Counted from the first letter of the stretch, positions 1-8,494 are shown. The stretch is 64,000 nucleotides of DNA from Onstottus_B arcticum (GCA_038040485.1 JBBPIE010000037.1:1-64000), one strand, 5' to 3'. Program-made: numbers and translations. Notes: generated by a model not told the origin, from the letters alone.

Positions 1-53
1 GTCTTTTTGTTCTTGCTCAAAATCACAAGCTTCTCGGACTTTTGCAAGAGGCT

Positions 54-92
54 CTAAAGTCTATGCTACTTCCCTCAAACTCAACCACTACC
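54..92 (+). repeat. Single arm of an inverted-repeat family
   Basis: This stretch closely matches the right arm of the 46-bp inverted repeat at 41129-41174: both run from a CTAAAGTCTATGCTAC core to a CTACC end with a few substitutions. No second arm is visible here, so it is a half element or a decayed copy. It lies upstream of the promoter of the first gene. Confidence 0.6.
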
Positions 93-126
93 AAAGTTTG
101 CCGGTTCCTGAGGATGCATCGTTTCG

Positions 127-155
127 TTGACATCATCGAAACCGGCGAATAGAGT
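127..155 (+). promoter_or_regulatory. Sigma70-type promoter of the acyltransferase gene
   Basis: TTGACA at 127-132 and TAGAGT at 150-155 are separated by exactly 17 bp. The expected transcription start is near 162, giving a very short leader before the start codon at 176 or 182. The same TTGACA-17-TAGAGT arrangement occurs upstream of both DUF4231 copies in this window. Confidence 0.6.
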
Positions 156-181
156 CTTCAAAGAATCCTGGAAGAGTGACT

Positions 182-1039
182 ATGCAATCCGAGTTCGGCC
201 CTGCCTTAGATGGAATCCCCGATCACGAGCTAAGCTCCGAGATTGAGGCCGCTGCATCGCAGACCCGCCTTGCGAGGTCGCTTTGCCGGGACGCCGCGCG
301 TCAAGCGGACGGGTCGCACGCAGACATGTTGCGAAGGCGCGTGTATGCCTTCGCGCCGCTTTCAAGTTACTCGATCCGCGAGCGGCTGGTCATCAGAGTC
401 GCCGATCTGGGCTTCTACTTTCTAATTCGCCTGGTCTGTTCGACGTTGCGATGGGAGGTCCGAGGCTACGAGCATTTGGAATCGATAACCGGGGCCGGCC
501 GCCGGGCGATCTTCACCTGCTGGCATTCATGCATCTTCAGCGCGACCTGGTTTTGGCGCAAGCGCGGCATCGTCGTGATGTCGAGCACCAGCCGGGATGC
601 CGAATTCACGGGCCGGTTCATCAAGCGGTTTGGATACGGCACTGCGCGCGGGTCAGCGACACGCGGTTCGGGAAGGGCGCTAGCGGAGATGGCTGATTGT
701 CTGGATAACGGCATCGAAGTCGCCTTTACGATTGATGGCCCGCGAGGCCCGGCTAACGTTGCCAAGCCCGGAGCGGTCACCCTCGCGCGTCACTCCGGGC
801 AGGCGGTACTTCCGTTTTACATCGCGGCGCGCCGCAACGTCGAGATCCCGAGTTGGGATCGATTGCGAATACCTCTGCCGTTCACGCGCGCGCTGACTCT
901 GATAGGCGAGCCGATCTATGTTTCTCGCGAGGCAACAGGCGCCGAGGCCGCATCGGTTCAGGCAGCTCTACAATCCGCTCTCGACAACCTTCGCAACGAA
1001 GGCGAAGCCTGGCGAAAGAAGGGTGGTGCCCGAACTTGA
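182..1039 (+). CDS. DUF374-type lysophospholipid acyltransferase family protein
   Basis: The product is about 285 residues. It resembles the DUF374 branch of glycerolipid/lipid A acyltransferases, membrane-associated enzymes that transfer acyl chains to lipid precursors. Seen in the sequence: a hydrophobic stretch near residues 75-95, an HS-containing motif (CWHSCIF) at the usual place of the HX4D-like block, a STSRDAEFTG segment, and the characteristic IDGPRGP loop near residue 190 followed by KPGAVTLARHSG. The exact substrate cannot be read. A GTG six bases upstream (176) is an alternative start; I chose the ATG. A good promoter lies at 127-155. A hairpin begins two bases after the stop. 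The family assignment is firm, the reaction is inferred. Confidence 0.82.
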   Translation: MQSEFGPALDGIPDHELSSEIEAAASQTRLARSLCRDAARQADGSHADMLRRRVYAFAPLSSYSIRERLVIRVADLGFYFLIRLVCSTLRWEVRGYEHLESITGAGRRAIFTCWHSCIFSATWFWRKRGIVVMSSTSRDAEFTGRFIKRFGYGTARGSATRGSGRALAEMADCLDNGIEVAFTIDGPRGPANVAKPGAVTLARHSGQAVLPFYIAARRNVEIPSWDRLRIPLPFTRALTLIGEPIYVSREATGAEAASVQAALQSALDNLRNEGEAWRKKGGART

Positions 1040-1040
1040 A

Positions 1041-1077
1041 TTCTCTGCGTTGCCTCTGCGTCTCGTTACGCAGAGAA
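1041..1077. repeat. Short palindromic element (CTCTGCG type)
   Basis: A 10-bp perfect stem (TTCTCTGCGT at 1041-1050 with ACGCAGAGAA at 1068-1077) encloses another CTCTGCGTCT. It belongs to the same word family as the larger palindrome at 63919-64000. There is no T-tract, so it is not a classical terminator, though it sits directly behind a stop codon. The rest of 1078-1290 holds no gene I can support; a TAGAAT hexamer near 1252 may be the -10 of the next gene. Confidence 0.5.
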
Positions 1078-1297
1078 AGCGTTCGAATCGGGACACTACC
1101 GAAAGAGAAGATATATTACCTTCGAGACGTTCTAGCGGAACTCTCCCGAGCGACTGCCACGCTTGCCTCTCCAACCTCACGTCTGGAGATGCGCATCAAC
1201 TCAAGATGAGCAACGTCGATTGTCGTTGCGACCTGCGTTTGCCCCCGTGCTAGAATGACGCGTCGCTTCAATCATAGTTTCTATTCCGAGGTAATGG

Positions 1298-1693
1298 ATG
1301 AGCACCAACGGTAACGGCAGCAAGAACGGCCGGGCGCTGAACGTATTGTATAACTGCTCGAAGTGCCCGGCCTATTGCTGCAGCTACGATCGCATTGATG
1401 TCAGCAAGCGGGACCTGCTTCGAATCGCCAGGCACTTCGGCCTCTCGTACGAGCAAGCCGAAAAGCGATACACCAAGGTCTGGCGGGACGACCGGGTGCT
1501 TCGGGTCAGCAAAGACCACATCTACAAACACGTGTGTGGCTTTCTCGATCAGACCACAAGGAAATGCACGATCTACGACGCGCGTCCGGCGGTCTGTCGC
1601 GACTATCCCGAGACGCGGCGTTGCGGCTACTACGACTTCCTGGCGTTCGAACGGCGGCATCAGTGCGACGACGAGTTCATCCCGGACGCTTGA
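1298..1693 (+). CDS. YkgJ-family cysteine cluster protein
   Basis: A 131-residue small protein with the cysteine pattern of the YkgJ/UPF0153 zinc- or iron-binding family. CSKCPAYCCS sits near residues 20-29, a second cluster (CGFLD, then CTIYDARPAVCRDYPE) near residues 78-105, and two further cysteines follow. The phrase with CRDYP is typical of the family. Members are proposed to chelate metal, but their cellular role is not established. The stop is 70 bp before the likely rsmB start, on the same strand, so co-transcription is plausible. Start ATG follows a GAGG ribosome-binding motif; another ATG lies four bases upstream out of frame. Family assignment is confident, function unknown. Confidence 0.85.
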   Translation: MSTNGNGSKNGRALNVLYNCSKCPAYCCSYDRIDVSKRDLLRIARHFGLSYEQAEKRYTKVWRDDRVLRVSKDHIYKHVCGFLDQTTRKCTIYDARPAVCRDYPETRRCGYYDFLAFERRHQCDDEFIPDA

Positions 1694-1763
1694 TGATGAC
1701 GGTGATCTTCTTTGGAAGCCGCAGCACGGGAAGTCTCAACACACCGGCTCACATCAGTCGCTG

Positions 1764-3110
1764 ATGAATCCGAAACAGCGTAAGCCTTCTATCAGTCCGG
1801 CACGTCGCGCGGCATTCGATATCCTACGCCGAGTCGAGACCGAGGGCGCGTATGCTTCTGTCTTGATCGCCTCGCTGCCCGACACAAGCCTCTCCCGCGA
1901 AGATCGCGCTTTAGCTCATGAGATCACACTCGGCGTGCTTCGATGGCGGGGGTTGCTCGACTCCCTTATTGAGCGCTATGCGGCAAGGCCGGTAAGCGGG
2001 CTCGATGTTCAGGTGGTCATCGCGCTGCGAATCGGGTTGTATCAGCTGAGGTACCTCGCTCGGGTTCCTGACTCCGCCGCCGTCAACGAATCGGTCAACC
2101 TTGTAAAGGAGTCCGGGGTCCGCAGCGCCGCCGGTTTTGTGAATGCTGTGCTTCGCAAAGCTGCGCGGAATCCTGGCGACGAGGCGGGAGCGGACATCAA
2201 TGACGCCAGCGCCCGAGCTGCCGTCGAGCTATCTCACCCCGAATGGATGCTCTCGCGATGGCGGGCCATGTTGGGCGAGACCGAAGCGAGCGCGTTGGCG
2301 CTTGCGAATAACAGGACACCCGCTAGCGCTTTTCGAGTCAACACTCTGCGAATCACCGTGGATGAGGCGCTCGCCCAGCTCGCGGAACAATGTGTGACTG
2401 CGCGCCCGTCAGAATTTGTTCCCGGCGCGTTCATCGTCGAGCAGGGAGCCGCTGCTGTCGCCCGAGCCGCCGAGCAAGGCCTGATCTACGTTCAAGACGA
2501 AGCCTCGCAGTTGGTTTCACTCTTGCTCGACCCGCGACCTGCGGAGCGAGTGCTCGATCTATGCGCCGCGCCGGGTTCGAAGTCCACTCACATTGCGGCA
2601 CTCTCTCAGGACGAAGCCTGGATCGTTGCCTGTGACGCTCACGCTCACCGGCTGGCCGTGCTCGTCACAGCGTGCAGGCGGCTGGGAGTTCATTCCATCG
2701 ATGCTGTTGCCCTAGACGCCACGCGCGACTTGCCTTTCGCGAGCAACTCGCCGAAATTTGATCGCGTTCTGATCGATGCTCCTTGCTCGGGCACGGGCAC
2801 CCTCAGGCGGAACCCGGAGATTAAGTGGCGGCTCGAGCCTGAGGACATCGCTCAACTCGCAGGAGTTCAGCTCAAACTGCTAAGGGCGGGCGCGGCGATG
2901 GTTAAGACTGGTGGGCGATTGGTCTACTCGACGTGCTCGTTGGAGCGCGAAGAAAACGAGGAAGTGATCAGTCGATTCCTCGAACGCGATACAAGGTTTT
3001 CGGTGACCGAACCGAACGTTGTCGAGATGATCACGCCTGAAGGATTTGTCAGAACTTTCCCGCACCGCCACGGAATGGACGGTTTTTTTGCCGCCGTGCT
3101 CGAAGCTTGA
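1764..3110 (+). CDS. rsmB: 16S rRNA (cytosine(967)-C(5))-methyltransferase RsmB
   Basis: The product is 448 residues, normal for RsmB, which methylates C967 of 16S rRNA with S-adenosylmethionine. An N-terminal NusB-like RNA-binding domain covers roughly residues 12-140 (ARRAAFDILRRVE; AVNESVNLVK). The C-terminal part is a Rossmann methyltransferase with the SAM-binding motif LDLCAAPGSKSTH, DAPCSGTGTLRRNPE (Cys 341, involved in product release in this family) and the YSTCSLEREENE motif with the predicted nucleophile Cys 391. The open frame extends far upstream over the Cys-cluster gene, but homology begins only at the ATG at 1764 (MNPKQRK). The stop overlaps the extreme 5' frame of the next gene, suggesting a shared transcript. 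Confidence 0.92.
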   Translation: MNPKQRKPSISPARRAAFDILRRVETEGAYASVLIASLPDTSLSREDRALAHEITLGVLRWRGLLDSLIERYAARPVSGLDVQVVIALRIGLYQLRYLARVPDSAAVNESVNLVKESGVRSAAGFVNAVLRKAARNPGDEAGADINDASARAAVELSHPEWMLSRWRAMLGETEASALALANNRTPASAFRVNTLRITVDEALAQLAEQCVTARPSEFVPGAFIVEQGAAAVARAAEQGLIYVQDEASQLVSLLLDPRPAERVLDLCAAPGSKSTHIAALSQDEAWIVACDAHAHRLAVLVTACRRLGVHSIDAVALDATRDLPFASNSPKFDRVLIDAPCSGTGTLRRNPEIKWRLEPEDIAQLAGVQLKLLRAGAAMVKTGGRLVYSTCSLEREENEEVISRFLERDTRFSVTEPNVVEMITPEGFVRTFPHRHGMDGFFAAVLEA

Positions 3111-3139
3111 AGGCGCATCGTCAGAAAGGACAATCAAAT

Positions 3140-4066
3140 ATGAGAGTCAGGCTTATCGCAGTCATTGTCGCGGCCGCCGGATTGAGTGTGGTCATGCCGA
3201 CGCAAGCGCTGAACAGCGAATCGGCCGATCAGCCCATGACAACGGTGGTAATGCTTGGCACTGGAACTCCAAACGCCGATCCGGACAGATCGGGTCCGGC
3301 CGTTGCCATCGTGGTTAACGACACGCCCTACATCGTCGACTGCGGGCCTGGCATCGTCCGGCGAGCCGCGGCCGCCTTCAGAAACGGGGTCAAGGCGTTG
3401 GAGCCTCGCAACCTGAAGATTGCTTTCATTACTCATCTTCACTCGGATCACACGGCCGGGTTGGCGGACTTGATCCTCACTCCCTGGACGCTCGAAAGGA
3501 AGGAGCCACTCGAGGTCTACGGTCCGCGTGGCATCAAGGCGATGACCCATCACCTGCTCGCGGCTTATCGCAAAGACATCGACATGCGGCTGAACGGAGG
3601 CGAACCTTCAAACCGGACGGGTTACCGAGTCAGGGCGCACGAGATCGAGCCGGGTATCGTTTACAAAGACGCGAACGTTACGGTGAAGGCGTTTGCGGTC
3701 AGTCACGGTTCGTGGAAGCAAGCTTTCGGTTATCGCTTCCAGACGGCGGACCGGACCATAGTCATTTCGGGTGACTGCACGCCGAGCTCGGAAGTCATAG
3801 AGAACTGCAACGGCTGCGACGTGTTGATCCACGAAGTCTACTCGACCGCCGGGTTCGCAAAGCGCCCGCCGGAATGGCAGAGGTATCACTCGAGCTATCA
3901 CACTTCCTCGCGAGAGCTTGCCGAGATCGCGACGAAAGCGAGACCACGTTTGCTGGTCTTGTATCACCAGTTGTTTTGGGGAACGAGTGAGGACGATTTG
4001 TTAGGCGAGGTGAGGCAGGGTTACGCGGGGAAGGTAGTCTCGGCGCGCGATCTTGATGTGTACTAA
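3140..4066 (+). CDS. Secreted metallo-beta-lactamase-fold hydrolase (RNase Z/arylsulfatase-like)
   Basis: About 308 residues. An N-terminal signal peptide (MRVRLIAVIVAAAGLSVV, cleavage near TQA) implies export to periplasm or outside. The mature part has the metal-binding motif HLHSDHTAG (HxHxDH), a later SHGS histidine, the aspartate of VISGDCTPS and a C-terminal HQLFW histidine. This is the layout of RNase Z-like and arylsulfatase-like metallo-hydrolases with two zinc ions. An exported member is more likely a small-molecule hydrolase than a tRNA processing enzyme; the substrate is unknown. I chose ATG 3140 over TTG 3107 because it has AGAAAGGA upstream and starts the signal peptide. The last nine codons lie in the 319-bp tandem duplication, so a second copy of the C-terminal tail sits at 4358-4385. 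Confidence 0.85.
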   Translation: MRVRLIAVIVAAAGLSVVMPTQALNSESADQPMTTVVMLGTGTPNADPDRSGPAVAIVVNDTPYIVDCGPGIVRRAAAAFRNGVKALEPRNLKIAFITHLHSDHTAGLADLILTPWTLERKEPLEVYGPRGIKAMTHHLLAAYRKDIDMRLNGGEPSNRTGYRVRAHEIEPGIVYKDANVTVKAFAVSHGSWKQAFGYRFQTADRTIVISGDCTPSSEVIENCNGCDVLIHEVYSTAGFAKRPPEWQRYHSSYHTSSRELAEIATKARPRLLVLYHQLFWGTSEDDLLGEVRQGYAGKVVSARDLDVY

Positions 4067-4357
4067 CGCTGAAGATTTACCACAAAGGCACAAAGACACT
4101 AAGACAGGGAGAAAGAGTGATTGTCTCGCATGAAAACGATGGACTGTCCGAAGTGTGGAGGCGCAGCGTAGGTTACTTCGTGTCTTGGTGTCTTTGTGGT
4201 TGAATCGGCTTTCAGCCGAAGATGTCTTTGACTTTGTCCATGATCCCGCGGTCATCGTCGGCGCTCTGTTCCAGCTTCGACAGCTCGTCAAGCAAGCGTC
4301 GTTGTTCGCGGGAGAGGTTCGTCGGCGTGACTATGTTGACCGTTACATACTGGTCGC
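4039..4357. repeat. 319-bp perfect tandem duplication, copy 1
   Basis: This unit is repeated immediately at 4358-4676 with no difference that I can see. It holds the last codons of the hydrolase gene, the convergent intergenic region with a CACAAAG-type palindrome (arms near 4079-4106 and 4181-4200), and a surplus copy of the 3' end of dnaJ (4212-4357) detached from the gene body. The functional hydrolase end is in this copy; the functional dnaJ end is in copy 2. Confidence 0.9.
4079..4200. repeat. CACAAAG-type palindromic intergenic element
   Basis: The left arm (4079-4106, starting ACCACAAAGGCACAAAGACA) and right arm (4181-4200, TGTCTTGGTGTCTTTGTGGT) are near-complementary and enclose about 75 bp. 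Palindromes built on this word recur in intergenic regions of several environmental phyla (established observation; no function known to me). A second identical copy comes with the tandem duplication at 4398-4519. Confidence 0.6.
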
Positions 4358-4676
4358 CTCGGCGCGCGATCTTGATGTGTACTAACGCTGAAGATTTACC
4401 ACAAAGGCACAAAGACACTAAGACAGGGAGAAAGAGTGATTGTCTCGCATGAAAACGATGGACTGTCCGAAGTGTGGAGGCGCAGCGTAGGTTACTTCGT
4501 GTCTTGGTGTCTTTGTGGTTGAATCGGCTTTCAGCCGAAGATGTCTTTGACTTTGTCCATGATCCCGCGGTCATCGTCGGCGCTCTGTTCCAGCTTCGAC
4601 AGCTCGTCAAGCAAGCGTCGTTGTTCGCGGGAGAGGTTCGTCGGCGTGACTATGTTGACCGTTACATACTGGTCGC
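4358..4676. repeat. 319-bp perfect tandem duplication, copy 2
   Basis: Identical to 4039-4357 at an offset of 319 bases. It starts with a surplus copy of the hydrolase C-terminal codons and ends inside dnaJ, whose true last 48 codons (4531-4676) belong to this copy. The identity implies either a very recent duplication or an assembly artefact. Confidence 0.9.
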
Positions 4677-5646
4677 CGTGGCCTCGGCCACTCAGCACCG
4701 GCATACCTTTGCCCTTTATCCTGAAAACCGAACCGGATTGCGTTCCTTCACCGACACGAAGCTTCTCTTCACCGTCAAGCGTCGGCACGGTTATCTCGGC
4801 TCCGAGCGCCGCCTGGGTAAACGAGACCGGGATCGTGCAGTAGAGGTTGGCGTCGCGGCGTTCGAAGATATCGTGCTCCTTGACGTGAACCATCACGTAG
4901 AGATCGCCGCGCGCTGCGCCCATCTCGCCGGCCTCGCCCTCGCTGGCGATGCGAAGACGCGAACCGTTATCGACACCGCCCGGCATTTTTATCTCGAGCA
5001 TTCTCTCGCGCTGTAGGCGGCCTTCGCCGCGGCACTTGCGGCAGACGTCGCGAATGACCTTGCCGGTTCCCCTGCACTGCGCGCAGGTGCGCGCTACCGA
5101 GAAGAAGCCTTGCTGATAGCGAACCTGCCCGTTTCCCTGGCAAGTCGTACAGCGAGTCGGTGACGAGCCCTCGGCAGCGCCGCTCCCGCTGCAAGCCTCG
5201 CAAGTGTCGAGGCGAGGCACGCGTATCTTTGTCTTCAAACCGCGGGCCGCTTCTTCGAGCGTAATCTCCACATCGTATCTGAGGTCAGACCCTCGACGTG
5301 GTCCGGCGCGGCGGCCGCCCCCGGCGCGTCCGCCAAAGATGTCGCCAAAACCGAACATGTCGAACAGATCTTCGAAGCCGGGGAACCCCTGGGCGCCCGC
5401 GCCTGCCCCAGCGCCCGCTCCAAGCCCCGCATGCCCGAAGCGATCGTAGCGCAGCCGCAGTTCGGTCTGCGAAAGCACCTGATAGGCTTCGCTCAGTTCT
5501 TTGAAGCGCTCTTCTGCTTCCGCGTCACCCTGGTTCTTGTCCGGATGGTATTTGATGGCGAGCCGGCGGTAGGCTTTCTTCAGCTCTTCTTCGGTTGCGC
5601 CGCGATGGACCCCCAGCACTTCATAGTAATCGCGTTTTGTGCTCAA
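4531..5646 (-). CDS. dnaJ: Molecular chaperone DnaJ (Hsp40, class I)
   Basis: 371 residues, normal for a type I DnaJ, the cytoplasmic co-chaperone that delivers substrates to DnaK and stimulates its ATPase. Domains in order: J domain at residues 1-70 with the HPD signature at 34-36; a Gly/Phe-rich linker (about 73-120) with an unusual run of GA dipeptides; four CxxCxGxG zinc-binding repeats at Cys149/152, 166/169, 188/191 and 202/205; then the substrate-binding C-terminal domains. It is the last gene of hrcA-grpE-dnaK-dnaJ. The final 48 codons lie in copy 2 of a perfect 319-bp tandem duplication, so a spare 3' end exists downstream, but the gene itself is intact. Confidence 0.96.
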   Translation of the reverse strand: MSTKRDYYEVLGVHRGATEEELKKAYRRLAIKYHPDKNQGDAEAEERFKELSEAYQVLSQTELRLRYDRFGHAGLGAGAGAGAGAQGFPGFEDLFDMFGFGDIFGGRAGGGRRAGPRRGSDLRYDVEITLEEAARGLKTKIRVPRLDTCEACSGSGAAEGSSPTRCTTCQGNGQVRYQQGFFSVARTCAQCRGTGKVIRDVCRKCRGEGRLQRERMLEIKMPGGVDNGSRLRIASEGEAGEMGAARGDLYVMVHVKEHDIFERRDANLYCTIPVSFTQAALGAEITVPTLDGEEKLRVGEGTQSGSVFRIKGKGMPVLSGRGHGDQYVTVNIVTPTNLSREQRRLLDELSKLEQSADDDRGIMDKVKDIFG

Positions 5647-5651
5647 GTTCT

Positions 5652-5756
5652 CGGTTCCTGGTCTCTAGTTTCTGGTTTCTGGTTCGCGATCTCCCTTTTC
5701 CCGAAGCGGCAACCCACGCGCAACCAGAGACGAGAAACCAGGAACTAGAAACCAGT
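5652..5756. repeat. AACCAGAAACC-type inverted repeat between dnaK and dnaJ
   Basis: The spacer contains several GGTTTCTGGTT/AACCAGAAACC words facing each other (left about 5652-5690, right about 5723-5756), giving an imperfect hairpin. The same word family fills 19988-20157. It lies within the transcribed operon, so it could form structure in the mRNA; no T-tract follows on the minus strand. Confidence 0.55.
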
Positions 5757-5774
5757 CGCCGATTATAACAAACT

Positions 5775-7637
5775 CTACAGCACTTCTGACAACGGCGTGG
5801 CCTCTTCCTGAGTCTTTGTGTCGGAGGCGAGTCCTGTCGGACGGAACATCGCGTCAGTGATCAGACGCGCAGCCCGTTCAAGCTGCTCGAGCGAGTGACG
5901 CACCTCGGGCGCGTCTTCGGAGACGGCCACCTTGCGTGCGTTTTCCAGCGTCGACCGCACGAACTCCTGATCATCGGGCGGCAACATCCAGCCGAACTCG
6001 CCGAACGAACGAATCGTGTTTTGCAACAAGCCTTCAAGCCGGTTGCGCGCGATGATGATTTCCTTCATCCGCCGGTCACTCTCCGCGTTGCGAGTTGCCT
6101 CCTCGATCAAGTCGTAAATCTCGGACGCCGACAAACCGGACGAAGGCGTAATTCGCATTAGCTGTTCGAGGCCGGTCATCTTGTCGCGCGCCGAAACCGA
6201 AACGATGCCGTCGGCGTCCACTTCGAAGGTCACTTCGACCTGTGGAAGCCCGCGCGGCGCGGGAGGAATGCCGACCAGTTCGAAGCGAGCCAGGCTGCGA
6301 TTGCCTGACGCTATGTCGCGCTCGCCTTGCAGCACGTGCACTTCGACGACTTGCTGGTTGTCGGCAACCGTGGTGAACACAAGGCTCTTCTTGGTCGGGA
6401 TCGTCGAGTTGCGGTCGAGTAACTTTGTAAACAGTCCGCCGCGCGTTTCGATTCCCAGCGACAGCGGAATCACGTCCAGCAGGATCAGATCCTTCACGTC
6501 GCCTGCAAGCACGCCGGCCTGAATAGCCGCGCCGATCGCTACGACTTCGTCCGGGTTTATCTCGATCGACGGCTCGCGCTGGAAGATATCGCGAACTCGC
6601 TCGATGATGATCGGTGAGCGCGTCTGTCCTCCGACAAGCAGCACCTTGGTTACCTGAGACGGCGTGAGTTTCGCGTCCTTGAGCGCCTTCTGGCAGGGCT
6701 CGCTTGTGCGCGTGACCAGGTCCGCAACCATCTCTTCGAACTTCTCGCGTGTAAGCGTCTTGTTGAAGTGCTTCGGTCCTGTTGAATCGGCCGCGATAAA
6801 CGGCAGGTTCAATTGCGACTCGGTCGCGGTCGAAAGCTCGCATTTCGCGCGTTCGGCCGCTTCTTTCAGCCGTTGCAGCGCGAGCCGGTCCGAGTGCAAA
6901 TCGATATCTGTCTCTTGCTTGAACGTGTCGATCATCCAGTCGACGATTCGCTGGTCGAAGTCTTCGCCGCCCAGAAACGAGTCACCGCATGTTGAAAGCA
7001 CCTCGAACACGCCGTCGCTCATTTCCATTATCGAGACGTCGAACGTGCCTCCGCCCAGATCGTAGACTGCAATCTTCTCGGAGTCGCGTTTGCCAAGCCC
7101 GTAAGCGAGTGCCGCAGCCGTTGGCTCGTTGATGATTCGCTGAACCGTGAGCCCGGCGATTTTGCCCGCGTCCTTTGTGGCCTGCCTTTGGATGTCGTCG
7201 AAGTAAGCGGGCACGGTGATTATGGCCTCGGTCACTTCGTCGCCCAAAAACTCTTCGGCTGCCAGCTTCAAGCGCTGGAGCAGAATTGCCGATACCTCGG
7301 GCGGCGAGTGGTCGCGCCCACGAGCGCGGACCCTGCAGTCGCCGTTGGGCGCATCGGTTATCTCGTAAGAACAGACCTTGGTCGCGCGTTGAACTTCTTC
7401 CGAGTTGAACTTGCGCCCCATCAGCCGTTTCACCGCGTAGATCGTGTTCGCCGAGTTTGTTATCGCCTGCCGTTTCGCTATCTGGCCAATCAGGCGTTCA
7501 CCTTTCTCGGTGAAAGCGACGACTGACGGAGTGGTGCGCCCGCCTTCTTTGTTAGGGATGATCTGCGTGACTCCGCCTTCGAGGATCGCCACGCACGAGT
7601 TTGTCGTGCCCAGGTCTATTCCAATCACTTTACCCAT
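5775..7637 (-). CDS. dnaK: Molecular chaperone DnaK (Hsp70)
   Basis: 620 residues from the chosen start, a normal Hsp70 length. The N-terminal ATPase domain opens with GIDLGTTNSCVA and includes the YFDDIQRQATKDAG, NEPTAAALAYGLGK and DLGGGTFDVSI signatures; the substrate-binding domain starts around residue 385 (DVIPLSLGIETRGG). The C-terminal lid is present, but the tail does not end in the EEVD-like or acidic run seen in many Hsp70s. The frame stays open upstream to 7793 through a repeat-rich spacer. Start 7637 is decided by an AGGAGG ribosome-binding site and homology beginning at MGKVIGID. It works with GrpE and DnaJ encoded either side. Confidence 0.96.
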   Translation of the reverse strand: MGKVIGIDLGTTNSCVAILEGGVTQIIPNKEGGRTTPSVVAFTEKGERLIGQIAKRQAITNSANTIYAVKRLMGRKFNSEEVQRATKVCSYEITDAPNGDCRVRARGRDHSPPEVSAILLQRLKLAAEEFLGDEVTEAIITVPAYFDDIQRQATKDAGKIAGLTVQRIINEPTAAALAYGLGKRDSEKIAVYDLGGGTFDVSIMEMSDGVFEVLSTCGDSFLGGEDFDQRIVDWMIDTFKQETDIDLHSDRLALQRLKEAAERAKCELSTATESQLNLPFIAADSTGPKHFNKTLTREKFEEMVADLVTRTSEPCQKALKDAKLTPSQVTKVLLVGGQTRSPIIIERVRDIFQREPSIEINPDEVVAIGAAIQAGVLAGDVKDLILLDVIPLSLGIETRGGLFTKLLDRNSTIPTKKSLVFTTVADNQQVVEVHVLQGERDIASGNRSLARFELVGIPPAPRGLPQVEVTFEVDADGIVSVSARDKMTGLEQLMRITPSSGLSASEIYDLIEEATRNAESDRRMKEIIIARNRLEGLLQNTIRSFGEFGWMLPPDDQEFVRSTLENARKVAVSEDAPEVRHSLEQLERAARLITDAMFRPTGLASDTKTQEEATPLSEVL

Positions 7638-7710
7638 GAGAGAGTTGCCTCCTAAGTCCTGTCCAATTCGAGATAAGGAGCTCTGGGGTGCGATGAATTT
7701 TGGAGGGGCA

Positions 7711-7797
7711 GGGGGAATTGCGGATTTTCGATTGCGGATTTCGGATTGCCGAATTGCAAATTCATTCCGCAATCCGCAATCTGCAATCCGCAATCGA
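7711..7797. repeat. CAATCCGCAAT-type inverted repeat between grpE and dnaK
   Basis: The left half has ATTGCGGATT-like words and the right half their complements (CAATCCGCAATCTGCAATCC), producing a long imperfect hairpin. It lies in the leader of dnaK inside the heat-shock operon and keeps the frame open upstream of the true dnaK start, which makes a spurious N-terminal extension. Confidence 0.6.
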
Positions 7798-7798
7798 A

Positions 7799-8494
7799 CT
7801 ACTCGAGGCTTGCTGCGACCTTCACCTTAGCTGGGCGGAGCAATCTGTCTCCGATCTTGTAGCCTCGCTGAAACTCTTCGATGACCGTGTTCTCTTTATG
7901 CTTGTCCGTTGCTTCGATCGTCACCGCCTCGTGCAAATGCGGATCAAACGTTTGACCGACCGAATCGACCGGCTCGAGGCCGAACTTGGTCAAGGCGTCT
8001 TTGAACTGCTTGTGAATTAACTCGACGCCGTGGCGCAACGCTTCAGCATCGCCGCCGCTGTTTTCAAGGCTCGAAAGCGCCCGCTCAAAGTTGTCCACCA
8101 CCGGCAGAAACTCCACCAGCACCTCGACTCGCGCGCGCTGATAGGCGTCAGATCGCTCGCGCTCTACCCGCCGCCGGTAATTCTCGAACTCGGCCGCGCG
8201 CCTCAGCAACTGGTCGTAAAGCGCCGTCTTCTCGCGCGTCAATGTGTCGACTTGCGACTGGAGGTTTGCGGAAGCGTCGCCTTCGGATTCAACCGCCGAG
8301 GAGTCGCCGGCTTCGTCAGTCTGTTCATCGGCCGTGCTCCCGGCTTCCTGAACATTCTCCGCCTCGAGTTGCTCATACTCATCGATGAGCAATTCCTCTT
8401 CATTCAGAGGCTGATCGGCTAAGTTCAAATCCTCTTCGATTGGGTCGTCGAGCGCAATGGGCATTTTCCCTGGCTCGTTCTTTTTGTGTCCCAT
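7799..8494 (-). CDS. grpE: Nucleotide exchange factor GrpE
   Basis: 231 residues from ATG 8494. GrpE releases ADP from DnaK. The first ~90 residues are acidic and low-complexity, as usual. A long helix follows (SQVDTLTREKTALYDQLLRR, then AAEFENYRRRVERER, the GrpE hallmark). The C-terminal beta domain contains the family phrases GVELIHKQF, FDPHLHEAV and GYKIGDRLLRPAKV. A TTG at 8527, just after the hrcA stop at 8531, is another possible start (242 residues). No strong Shine-Dalgarno sequence precedes the ATG, so translation may depend on coupling to hrcA. The function is certain, the start is not. Confidence 0.93.
   Translation of the reverse strand: MGHKKNEPGKMPIALDDPIEEDLNLADQPLNEEELLIDEYEQLEAENVQEAGSTADEQTDEAGDSSAVESEGDASANLQSQVDTLTREKTALYDQLLRRAAEFENYRRRVERERSDAYQRARVEVLVEFLPVVDNFERALSSLENSGGDAEALRHGVELIHKQFKDALTKFGLEPVDSVGQTFDPHLHEAVTIEATDKHKENTVIEEFQRGYKIGDRLLRPAKVKVAASLE

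Noticed and set aside
1395..1763. Longer RsmB start inside the Cys-cluster gene
   Set aside because: The upstream part is an out-of-frame shadow of the Cys-cluster gene; NusB homology begins after 1764.
4155..4610. Extra short open frames on both strands around the 319-bp duplication
   Set aside because: They are created by the surplus copies of the hydrolase and dnaJ 3' ends and by antisense frames of dnaJ; no independent gene is supported.
7638..7793. N-terminal extension of DnaK
   Set aside because: The extension is translated from CAATCCGCAAT repeats; the AGGAGG site and family homology place the start at 7637.
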